Part shown: in pieces, positions 34,801-47,741 of the stretch
How positions within the stretch are numbered: the first letter of the stretch is position 1
Layout: every line of letters begins with the position of its first letter
Assembly: GCA_008933995.1 (NCBI GenBank)
Contig: WARS01000015.1
Location: 4,576,173-4,640,172, forward strand
DNA from: Datnioides undecimradiatus
Taxonomy: Eukaryota; Chordata; Actinopteri; Lobotiformes; Datnioididae
DNA: 64,000 nt
Direction: 5' to 3'
The notes under the pieces: model-generated
What the model saw: the letters and a program-made list of their open reading frames with translations, nothing else
Database searches by the model: none
What the model was told of the DNA's origin: nothing
Made by a program: the position numbers and the translations under genes

Positions 34801-37800
34801 CTCTGGAAATCATTTATGATGCTGTGAGTGGTGTCTGTCAGTGTGCACGTACGAGAGTGAAAAAACACAATGGGGCTTCATATCAGATGAATTATTTGTT
34901 TTTGTGTCTTTGTAGATAACTGTGAACAGCATGTCAGTGTTCTTCATGCCTCCTGATGACCTGCAGCTGGATGAGCTTACCAATGCGACTCTCATGAAAC
35001 TGGAGCAGTTTAGAGACCGCACAGCCACCGGTCAGTTACACCTACAAGTAGAAACATACACAAAATGTACATCCACCGTGTACCAGGGGTTGATTTCAGG
35101 CCTGCTCTCAACTCTCTGACGAGCAAATGTCTCAGTCCTTTTCACTGGGTCATTTTTGTGTGTTTACATACAGCCTGCATGTTTCAGCCACTTGAGTCAG
35201 TTGGATTGTGTTTGTTTACTTGAGACTAATTGTTTCCTGCCATTTACTGAAGCTTCATTACATCGGATTACATTTCAGGGAACTTCTGAAAAAGTTTTTT
35301 CAATTGCTCTTACTTTTACTAGTTAATAACAATGAATTATTATTGGACCCGAATTTGATATAAAATAAAGTTATTTTATTGTATTTGTTCTGTCCAACTA
35401 CATTCAACCAATAACAAAATCAGTGCTTATTGCAGACCTGTGATTTTAGAGTGCAGCTCTTGAGAGTTTTAAGTTGTCAGAGCTTTTCTAATGATTGTTT
35501 ATAAAAGTAGGAAAATAGAAAAATGGGCAAATAAAAGGTACACTTCCTTAACTTTCATTTGTTTTTCCCACTGAGTTGCCTGAGTAAATCTTATAAATTT
35601 AAAAGTCAGAATTAATTATCATATATTGCCTGTGATATTTTACAGAAGTGATAAACACATTGCAGACTGCAGTGCTCGATGTTGAACTGAAGCAAGTTTT
35701 GCTTTTATCATCATAAATACGTTAATAAAACTAATCTTAATAATGTAATGATTGTACACAGTATTTTCTGGCTTGATAAGCTAATGACATTTTCCTTTTG
35801 TTTGTCTCTTGTTGCTATTTTTTTAGGTCTAATGTACGTCATCGAAACACAGAAAGTTCTCGACCTGAAGGTGAACCTGATGGCCTCCTACGTCATCATT
35901 CCACAGACTGGATTTTACAACGGCACTCAGAACATCCTGCTGTTGGATCTTGGACATTTCAAGGTTAGAACGTGCGGATCTAAAAATCAAAACTTTTCCT
36001 GCCTTTGAAAATATAGTAAATCAATTACAAATATTATAAAACATACAAATAAATGATTTATCTCGTTCCCTGCTGATACACAGAAAACAATACGGAGCAA
36101 AACAGAGCCATTTGAGTTGTTTTTCAAAGAATTGTCCAACAAAGTTTGCATTTTTGATGTATTAACAAACACTTCTTTGTCTTTTCAGATGTCCAGTCAA
36201 AGCAAGAAGCATCTGCCTCAACTGTCAGCGTGCTCCAGCAACATTGAAGACATCATATCCAGAGCATATGACAGCTATGACGTACAACTTAGCAGCCTGC
36301 AGTTCCTTTATAGTAAACCAGGTATATATACAAAGCATGTACCTGTCATGCTAAGCAGGTCTTTACCCTGAAACTGTGAGGTTTCATATGAGTTGAGAGT
36401 TTATTCAAGCTACTGTTTAATGTATGGAAGCTTTTTAGATATTTTAGTGTGTTTCACTGATATACACACTAACACAGGAGTGTTTGACTCTAGCCTGTTG
36501 GCTGCACTCAAAGCTGTTGAAGATGTTTAGGGAGAGGATCATACATGTACATTGCTTTTACAAAAATATTTGAGTGTATCTATGGGGCATAACGAGTAAT
36601 GTGAAACATTTTCTGCGTGTGATAGATGGTGACTGGAAAATGGCCCGTAAGCAGAAACGGTCACCTCTCCACATCTTAGAGCCAGTGGATCTAAAAGTGG
36701 TTTTCAGTCGGGCAATGGTCGTCAAAGACACTCGCATGGCAAAGTAAGTTTGTGTTTTTTTAATTTTTGTTTAAATCCAGTTATTTTGTTGCCAATCACC
36801 ATTGGCTAAGGATAAAAGATGCTGGGCAGAATGAAATTAAAGGATGTGCATTTGCGTGTGTGTATATTTCTGTGTTTTCACGTTTGCATGTATGTTCTAG
36901 GTATAAGATGTCTGGAGAGCTTCCTCTACTATCGCTTCGTATTTCTGATGATAAGCTTCGAAGTGTCCTGGAGCTGGTGGAAAGTATCCCACTGCCTGAG
37001 AGTAGACCACACAGCAGTGGTTCATCCTCCACAACAAAGGTAAGAATAGCAGGATGGGCCTTAGATGTGGTCTTTTTCAACAAATAATGTAGCAGGAATA
37101 ACAAGAAAGTTTTAGTCAGGATCTACGATGAAAAGGAAATTGCCTCTTTGGTTTCTCTTGCAGTTGATTGCTTTTCCCTTTAAATAAGTACATTGTTGTT
37201 GTTCTAAGCAGAAAATCAGAGAATGGAGGAATACATTTCTTTTTTTTTCTCACTCAGCCGAAGCAGTCGTTCACTCCACAGCTGACTCCCAGAAGACCTC
37301 TGACCTTAGCTGACCAGCGCTCCTCTCTGATGTTTGAGTCATGTGAGACCATCAGCATCACCTCATTGGGTAATCATCCCGCTGAAATTCCATGTAACAC
37401 TGTGTGTGTGTGTGCCTACAGTGTGACAGATGTGTCATCAAGTGTGTTCTTATCTTTGTCACCCCTCAGGGTCAGAGGAGGATTTGTTCTACGACGCTCC
37501 CAGCTCTCCCATTGGAGATCGACCTTTCTTCCCAGATAATCCCATGCCACTGCGCTATGCAGACTTGAATAAAAGAAAAAGTCTTGTCAAGGAAGATGTC
37601 CAGAAGAACATGACTGACTTAATCATGACATTTGAAATCAGTGAGGTACACAGAGGTCATGTATGGTTAGGTGATAGACATAATCTGGGATTGACTGTGG
37701 TGCAGTTTTATTTCTCTTTCTTATTATTTAATTTTTTAAAAATCTTTTCATCTTGACATGTTTTCTTCCTTTTTGCTCCTCTAGTTTTCTGTTCAGTTGT

Positions 37801-40800
37801 GTCGTCTGTCTGGGGGTCAGGAGGTGACAGTGCTCCACTTGGACATAGAGGGTCTGGGCACTGAACTGAAACTACGCACCTTTGACATGACATCTAACAC
37901 CTACCTACGAGAGATCTGCCTCAAGTGCCCTGAATATATGGGTCAGTAGATGTTTGCAGGTCTACGTGTCACCTCAGGAGACATTCTTCGTAACTTTAAT
38001 GTTGACTAATACTTGGTGTTGCTAAATATTCTAATAAGCATTTGTGGGAAAAAGTCAGTTGTGCTTTGGCTGCAGTGTTTATATTTGATGTTTTATTTGT
38101 TAGATTCTGAAGATAAGCAGGTTCAGCTGATCACCACTCTAGACAACACAGAGGTTGACCTGCTCACCCTGGAGTATATAAAAGTACGTGTGATACATTA
38201 CATTAAAATCCATTTCTTTCCAGTGTTTCTGAAGTTGTCGGTATCCTAAATAATTATTGTCCAAATGGTGCTAAAAAGCTTTCTCACAGAGGATTGATTG
38301 TCTTTTCCAGGCTGATAAGAATGGCCCTGAATTCAAGTCTCAACACAATAACACAGAGCAGCTTATCAAGGTGAGGGAAATGCAGATCATCTAATAATTT
38401 AAATTTTGGTTTCACTGTTTCCTATACATTGCTGAAAGATAACCACACTATACTAGTTTTAACTATAAACCAAAAACAAGGACACGTGATACTGTTTAAT
38501 TATTCTTCTTCGCCAACATTTTCATTTCCCATCAGGTGACCTTCTCGTCCTTGGATGTCCACCTCCATACAGAGGCCCTACTCAACACCATGAACTTCAT
38601 CAACAACCTCCTTCCTCCATCCACTAAGAAGGATGGAGGGCAGGAGGAGCTCCCCACCATTCCTGAGGAGGATGAGGCAGAGGCAGAGAAGGAGGGAGAG
38701 AAGAAGGAAGAAGCTGTAGTAACCAAGAAAAAAAGTAAATACACACTAATTAACCCTCGTAGAGTTTTATAAAAGTTCACTCTCCAAAGGCATCTTGCTT
38801 CTGTTGTCATCCTAACTAAATGTCTGTAATAACCCTCCTCTTCTTTCATGTAATTTCTTTCTCACAGGTTCAAAGAGTTCAAAGTTTGCAGATGTGGTGA
38901 ATCTGCATATCAGAGCTGATCTGCGCTGTCTGAAGGTTTTCATTCGAGGGCAGAAAGCCAGGATCTCTGAGATTAGTATCGAAGGTATAGAAGTGTTGCC
39001 CATATCCTGCTCTATAACCCAGAAAATGTCATTTATAAATATTATTTCCGTTTTTTTAAATTGCACTTTTTGGTGAATATTACTTGTTTTTCATTATTCA
39101 TAAATGATGTTGCATGCCCTACAAGGGGCCCTGCAACAAGCCCCTTGTCACTCAAGTTGTTTAATCACAGAGGTTTTTATGATGCAACCTTTCTGACTGG
39201 TTTACTCTTCATCTCTGTAGGTTTAGTTTCTGAGGTGCTTATGAGGAAAAAGGAGATGGAGGTTCTGGCCAACCTGAAGAGCATTGTGATCCTAGACTGC
39301 GACAAAGATGCTATTTACAAGAAGGTACAGAACGGCCTTCCTTCACAACTTTGAAGACTTTGCTGATCTGTTTTATAGCAATGCACATAATTTTTTCTCT
39401 TTGTTCTTATTGATATTACATGTCGATGTTCTTCATGCCTCCTGTGATATTTATGATCAATGTCTTTAAGCTTCTATTTAAATTTGTCTCTCTTTCATTT
39501 CTTAGGCTGTGTCTATAGCAGATAAGGAAGTCTTTGCCTTCCGCATGGTTAACTATACAGATGCAACAGAAGGAGACGCCTATCTGGACATGTCTAAAGT
39601 GGACACCTCTGTCACACTGAATGTGGGATGCATCCAGGTCATCTTTCTTAACAAGTTTGTCTCCTCCATACTGGTAAGAATGACACATCTTTGACATACT
39701 CCAAAGACTTTAAACAGTTCATCTTCTTCAATTTAGTTCCCCAGTGAGAGACGATGATGATAAAGCCTCCTATTAGGCAGGATTAGCATTTCATATATCT
39801 GCAAGTTCTTCCATTTTGTTAATACATTAATGATAAAATTAGGACTTAGGAAAATTCACGTCATTTTTTTCTGCATCTCAACGCCAACTCCTATTAAATT
39901 TTCTTCTACACTGTTGTTTTCTTCCTCTCAGGCATTCATCAATAACTTCCAGGAGGCTAAAGAGGCCCTGGCTGAGGTGACTGTCCAGGCTGCAGAAAAG
40001 GCAGCGTCAGGTGTGAAGGAGCTGGCAGAGCGAAGCACCCGGATTGCTCTGAATGTCCACTTCAATGCACCTGTCATCTTCCTGCCCCAGTCCTCCTCTT
40101 CCTCCAATGTCATTGTAGCTGACCTTGGTCTGCTGTCTGTCAAGAACCGCTTTGCCAAGCAGCCCTTTAAAAGCGATGCTAAGATCCCTCCTGTGGTGGA
40201 TATAATGACTGTGAGACTGACCGACCTCAAGATGTACAGGTGAGACACCTGCCATTTTTGGAGCAGGGGACTGTCACTAAATGTTCACTTAGAGCAGATT
40301 TGTTGAAAATCAATAAAAAATAAAGTGACTTAGAGTCACACTAATTGCAAATTCTCTTGATGCTTTTGCTCCTTACTGAGTGTTGTTGCTGTTTCCAGGA
40401 CCACATACATAAATGAAGGTTTTCAAGGAGAGACCCAGTTGCTGAAGCCGGTCAGCCTTGACTTGGAAATTCAGAGAAATCTTTCATCCAACTGGTACCA
40501 CAGCATACCTGACATAGAAATCACTGCTCATCTTAAGCCCATGAGTGTAAGTAGTGCCGTGAGGAATAACTGATTTACAGCAAATCCGGTTGTTTGTCGT
40601 TTATATTTTTAATACTAAATAATTAATCTTGTGTGTTGTGTTATCTGATCCGAAACTTATAGTGAATTTGTAAATCAAAAAGTATTTTTCTTTTTCACAT
40701 ACAGTATTGTTAAATCCTGTGTCCTTTTCCAACAGCTGATCCTCAGCCAGGACGATATGATAGTGGTCCTGAGGACTCTGAGTGAGAACCTGTCAGAAAA

Positions 40801-43800
40801 GTCTGATGCTCTTCCACCTCCAGCTCAACCGCCCGCTGCTGAACCACCCTCTGACTCTGCTTCTACTAAAGAGTCACAAGGCTCAGGAACAACTGGACCA
40901 ACCAGCAGTAAGGAGTTGTGGTTACCTGTTTGTGTTCCTGTTCTACATATTGGTTATATGAATACCATGAGAATGTGTTTCTTTTTTCAAACTGAAATCA
41001 TTTAAACCATTGTAATAAATAACTAATCCACCTTTAAAATGCTTTTTTTTTGCTATGATGACTTTGTAGGTAACACAGTAGTGACAGCTGCTGTTGTGGA
41101 GACGCAGAAAACCAGCAAGCTGAAGAACACACTCAAATTAGACTTCAAGTTCGACTCAATGACGCTGGTCTTGTATAGCTCTAACGAGAATATGGTAATA
41201 CACACAAACACCGAACACACACACATTGTACACCTTGTGATGTAAAGATATAAAATAAGGCTTGTCTTTCTTCATTTTACAAGGCTTGGATAGCTCATAA
41301 CACAGCGTATACCTTTTTGTCATTATGTAGATACATCTGCTGGATTCACGCAACGAGCAGCTGAAGCTGGCAGAGTTTACTCTGGGAACCATCTCCACCT
41401 CTATCCACATGTTCTCCGACAGCTCCATGAAGGCCTCAGTGCGTCTGGCTGCCTGTCTTCTTGATGACAAGAGACCCAGAATCAAGATGGTCACCCCAAG
41501 GTACTAGGGACATGTGTGTTTATCAGTAGATAAAGACACATATTATCTTAAATTTCACACACAAACAGTACACTTTATCATAGCTAAGCTTCAATTACAA
41601 TATATCTGAGCTTGATTGATTGGACATTCTCGCTGTCGGTCCTCAGATGCTGTGGTGGGTTTTGTAAAACAATATGAGCACCATCTTACTGACAGGCAAA
41701 GGGAAAATACAAAGAGAATAGGATGAGTTGTCATATCATGTATCACTAAAAATATCATGTAGGGCAAATTCTGACCATCTGTGACATTTACACTCTCACT
41801 TTGTCACCCCCACTGCATCTGTCTTTGTTGCCTCCTTTAGGATGATGGCGATGCGTCCTGGTGCAGAACAGAACATGATGGTGGAGGTGAACTACCGGCA
41901 GGGCCGTGAGGGCACCATTTTGGACACCGTGGTGCAAGATGTATATCTGTGTGCCAGCATGGAGTTCCTGCTCACTGTGGCAGATATCTTTCTCAAGGCC
42001 ACCCAGCAGGGTTTTGCTCAAGTGCCGCAACCCAAGAGCAGTTCTGGAGCAGGAGATAAAAAGAACATTAACTCCTCTGTGACATCTAAAGAGTCCAGTG
42101 AGTTAATAAAATGGCTTTCTGTCTCAGTTTGATGTCATTTTGTCTCTGTGGTAACATTGGGTCATACTCTGTGAGTTTAACTGTCAGTTGAGGATCCTGA
42201 GGAATTGATCTAATGTCACATAATACACACATAATTTGCACCCTGTCCTTTATTACCTGAACTGATGTTTTCCTCTGCTAATCTCTGCCACTGTCAGCTG
42301 CAGCTCCAGCTGTCGTATCAAAGACAGAGATGAATGTCCTGGTGCGTAACCCGGAGATCGTGTTTGTGGCTGACCTGACACGTGCTGACGCCCCGGCCTT
42401 GGTGATGACCACGCAGTGTGAACTAGTGATGAAAAGCAGTGCAGAGGGATCACAGATGACTGCTGTTATCAAGGACCTCAAGGTTTGTTTTGTCACTGTT
42501 TAAAACCTTGCAAAATCATACTATATAAAGAATTAAAACAATATCTTGCATACAACAAGAACTTTGATTAAAAAGTGTCTTGTTTACTGTTGTTACTGTA
42601 GGTAGTGGCGTGCCCCTTCTTGAGAGAGAAGAGGAAGAACAATGTGACCACGGTGCTGCAGCCGTGTCAGGTGTTCTTCCAGAGTAAACAGTCTCCAACC
42701 TCTGCACAGACAATGGAGGTCTCCATTAATGCCCTCACACTGAAGGTAGTTGATTTATTATTATTACATTGTTACATCGTGTTCTATTATTACAAAGGTA
42801 TAAAATGGTCTTATGTCTCTCTGCTCAGGTGTCTCCAATCATAATCAACACAGTGATCACCATCCAGTCAGCTCTGACTCCCACAGCAGAAACCCCTGAG
42901 GAGCTGGACAGCCCCGTTCGCATGGATCTGTGGGAGAAACGGAGCTGGAAGGAGCTCAAACTGTGGTTCCTAGAAGAAGATGGGGATGAAGACACAGCAT
43001 CACTGGCCCCACTGATACCACAGGGAGAGTCACTACAGGTATTTGCTAAATTGTGACCAACCTGTTAATACTGATAACATGCTATAGCATCGTGTTATTT
43101 TTGCAGTATTTATTTATTAAGCTTGGTTGCCTTTACGTCTCAGATCCTTGATCTCTTTTGTGCTGGTATTATATCCTAGCCACATAATAAAGGATATTCC
43201 AGTTCAGTGCCAAAGAACAGGTCATTTCATTGGCTATCCGTCCTTGCAGGTGACTATCAAATCGATCTGTCTGACTCTGGAGGCTGGAGTGGGACACCGC
43301 ACAGTCCCCATGCTTCTGGCCAAGTCCTCCTTCCACGGAGATGTGACAAACTGGTCCACACTCATCAACTTGCACAGCGAGCTCAACTTGGAGGTAACAT
43401 AGACAGGCACTACATTTATTTCCTTTTGTTAACCCTGATTTCAGAAACTAAAACAGCCCTAGAACAATGTTTGACATTTGCAGTTGCTTTTCTGTCTAGC
43501 TTGTAATGACCAAAACTTATGTGGATGTAAAGGTTTCTAAAAAACAAACGTGTGTGTGCTAAGGTTCATTATTACAATGAAGTGATGGGAGTGTGGGAGC
43601 CACTGCTGGAGCCCTTAGAAGATGAGACAAGAGATGGTTTCAGACCTTGGAGACTAGATCTTAAGGTACTAATATATAAACACACGCGCAGAGACAGACA
43701 CAGACATTCACACCACATACAGCAATTCTAACTTTTTACTATCCTTTGACCAGATGAAGAAGAAGCCAGTGAAGTACACATGTTTGTCAGATGAAGTGGA

Positions 43801-46800
43801 TTACAACATCCCAGATTATAAGACAGTCATCGTCATCAGCAGTAAAGACCAGCTTAATATCACCCTCTCCAAATGTGGGCTTTCAATGCTGAGTAACCTG
43901 GGCACGGTGAGAGATGGCCTGATTTATTTTTTATTTTTTTTGTAGGCAGTTGAAGAATGTGCCATCATCTATAACGATCATGACCTCGCCTTTAATGTCT
44001 TTCTCCAGGCATTTGCAGAGGCTGCCAAACAGACAGCCGACTCCTTCCAGAAGGACGAAGCTCCGTTTGTGGTGAAAAATCGCCTGGGCCTGCCAGTCTC
44101 CGTCCGTCACAGCGGGATGTTCTGTCCCATCGGCCAGCAGAGCACCAACTGCACTGTGCAGCTGCAGGATGGGGAAACTCTCGGGATGGATTATTCAACC
44201 ACAACAGACTCTGACCAGTTCTCAGCCATGATCTCCTTGAGTGGAAAGGACTACTACATACAGCCTAGTAAGTTAATCTGTTTGCACAATTATACTGTAT
44301 GTGCAGTTGTTGCAGTATTTCCAGTGACATTACTTCCAAAACTGTTAAGTTTTAGAAAATGCCTGCAGTTTACTCAGTTTGTGTATTATGTCTCACAAAC
44401 TAATATGCTTTTAGATCCCCACTGCAAACACTGTTGGTCAGCTTGTCTTTAGCATCAATCAGAAAGACAAAATGTTGTCTCTCCTTCTTCTCTAAATCTG
44501 TTTCCTCCATAAACTATCCAATGTCTAAATGAAATTGTTAATGCTCTTTATACCTCTGCCTTCTCCAGCTCCAATGGGCCACACCTCAGCCAGTGTGATC
44601 CCCCTCATCAAGGTGGGCAGGGGAATGTACAGTGTGATGCACAAAGACTCAGGAGTCACTCGTTTCCTGGTCTGCCAGATTTACTCTGTGGAGGGCAGCA
44701 AGTACATCAAGATCCGCTCTCCTTTCCAGGTACCTCCCAGATTACCTTATATATGTTTACACATTTATCTTATATAACTTAGTGTATTGTAATAATCAAA
44801 ATAATACTCTCCCTTCATTGATGCATCCATGCTGGATCTCCTCTTGAATCCTTTAAGCTAATTAGATAAATATCCTATACATTCTTATTTCCAACTTACA
44901 TAATATGCGGTAGTCTCAAGAGTTAGTTCTTTACTATTATATAGAACAGAATAACTGATCTAGCTGAAGTAAAAGGAATTAAATCTGTTGGTGTTAATTT
45001 GTTTTCTCCTCCTTTGTACAGATCATCAATCATTTCTCAATCCCATTCAAAGTCTTTGAAGGATCAACATGTCTGGGTACAGCTCTGCCTACTGAGGAGT
45101 TCTGTGTGCCTCTGGACTCATACAGGTGAGGGCACGTAGACGTTTTCATAACGTCTACGTTTTGTCTCCTTCTTCTCTCTGTGGCAAACATAGCACGCAC
45201 TGCTTCATTTACTTCGACTCTCTGCTGCCCCCCTCAGGTCTGAGCTGAGCCTTCAGCCGATAACAGAGGATGACGCTGACAATCAGGGTGAGCAGTTCGA
45301 GTGCTCAGAGGGCTTCAGTTACGAAGATGTCAGCAAACAGCAGGCTGTGACTCGCTTGCAGCAGACCTGCCGTCGCCGTGGCAATGAGGGCGGTGTGCTG
45401 ATGGTCAACATTGTGCCAGTCAAAGATGCTGTGACGTTCAAACACACTGGAGGTGTTGGGGAGAACTTTGATGTTCCCTTTGTGCTTCACCTGTGGCCTT
45501 CCATCCTGCTACGCAACCTGCTGCCTTACCCCATCTCCTACAAACTTAAGGTAGGATGTGTGCATTCTTTTCACAGTACCCATGAAAGCTTATTGTTGGT
45601 TATGCTTCTAACATCACAGCTTGCAAGTGCATTTCTTATGTGAAATACCTGTCTGATTGTGGATGTATGAACATCAATTAAAGCACCAACAGGAAAATGA
45701 TATAACATGCTTGCAGCTGCATTCCTGCATAGAAGGTAGAAAATTTGTCTAAACTATGCTTTGGACAAAGTTCTGTCATAACGTTTCCACATTATGAAGG
45801 TACAGTGTGGAAATTCACAGTCATAGTGCACATTATTGTACATCCTGAAGAACAACCAGCAATTCTGCTAAACTCACATGCTCCAGATTCACAGTTTTAC
45901 TCTGTGTCCATCTCTGCCTGCTGCTCAACAGGGCAGTGGAGTGTCTGCCCCTGAGGCGACTCTGAACCCAGGCCACTCTGCCCAGCTTCACACTGCAGTC
46001 ATCAACCAGTCAAGTCTTGATCTCCGCCTACTGAGCTACCTGGCTCAGGACTGGTCTTCTGTGTACAGGTTTGTTTACAATTTCACCTGTTGTTGATATT
46101 TTACTTGCCCACATTAATCGTAGCATGAGTGTATCATTCTTAGTCTACAACACAGGATCAGATAGGTATTGATCATTATTATTATTGTATAAAGGGCAAA
46201 TGTTAAAATTACAGTCTGACTTATTCTTGATCATGCAGTAACATTCACTGGAATAAATGTAAATAAAAATAGAATAAATAAATATAATTGTGTCATCCAG
46301 TCTCCAAAGTGACCAGGAGGAGATCACTTTCATAGTGTTCCAGTCTCTACGAGAAGATGATGAAGATGACGGTGGAGGGACGGACAGAAAGAGGGCTGAG
46401 TTGGACATAGCAGTGCATGTTAAATATGACATGGGACAAACAGTGGTTGCTATCCACTCTCCATATTGGATGGTGAACAAGACAGGCAGGTTGCTGCAGT
46501 ACAAGGCTGATGACATCCACCGTAAACACCCCCTGGACTACGATATGCCGCTGCTCTTCTCCTTCAAGCCCCATTACTTCCTGAGAAACAATAAGGTAAG
46601 AGGGATTTAGAGAAAAGAGTTCATTTGAAGTTTTTCAAAATGTCACCTCTTAAAGAGAAGTTATTTATTTATAATATCCAGAAATATACTTTTGGCTTTA
46701 ATACACGTAGGTATTATATCTTTCTGCATTAGAACATTTACTGCATGGGAACATCAGAGAGATCCTGGAGAAATAATCTATTGAAGTGGAACACAATTTA

Positions 46801-47706
46801 AGAGAGCCATATAAGTAACTTATTTCTGTCATTTCTAAGTGTACATATATGAATGCGATCTTTTCATCCCTCAGGTTCGTCTCATGATCTCAGACAGTGA
46901 ACTGTCCGATGATTTCTCCCTGGATACAGTCGGTAGCCACGGAGATGTCAAATGCAAAGGCCGGTACAAAGATTACCTGGTAAGATTTTTCCATTAATTC
47001 AATTTCAGTTTTATTTATTGAGTTTGTTGACGTATCGATTGAATTTTAGATGACTTTTGTTGTTCATTGAGAACACTGTCGACATGTGTGTATCTGCGTG
47101 ATGTCTGATTGACCTCAGGTGGGTGTGAAGATCGAGGCAAGCAGTTTCAGTCTTACACGCATCGTGAGCTTCGTGCCGTTTTATATGCTGGTCAACAGAA
47201 CCAAGCACAGTGTCTTCATATGTGAAGAGGGGCAAGACAACTGGACCGAGGCACAGCCTGAGCAGGTCAGGATCAAACCAGTTATTGTTTGCATCATTCT
47301 TTGCTTGCTTGTGCATTTCTTGGGATTCCTGCTATTTTTACAGCCAGTGAATTATAATGCATGTAAATGATGTTTATAATTACTGTCATGGCAGCAGCTA
47401 ACAAATACATGCAGAAGCCTTATCTGACAGTGGGACGTGTCATATCATTGAGATTTAAATTCTTTTTCCTATAAAAATTAAATGTGTAGATTAATAGATT
47501 ATCTAACTAATTATAGATGTTCAGTAGATGGACAAATGTCTAATGTTTTTGTTTTATTTCACATTTAGTCAGCCATTCCCTTCTGGCCTGAGAACGACAC
47601 CAAGCGGCTAAAGATCAAAGTAGAAGGCTGCGTTCTGCCTCCTCGGACTATTGACTTCACAAGACCAGAAAACTGCCTGTTGCTGCATCTGGACAACTCT
47701 GTAAGT

Positions 47707-47741
<35 letters not shown>

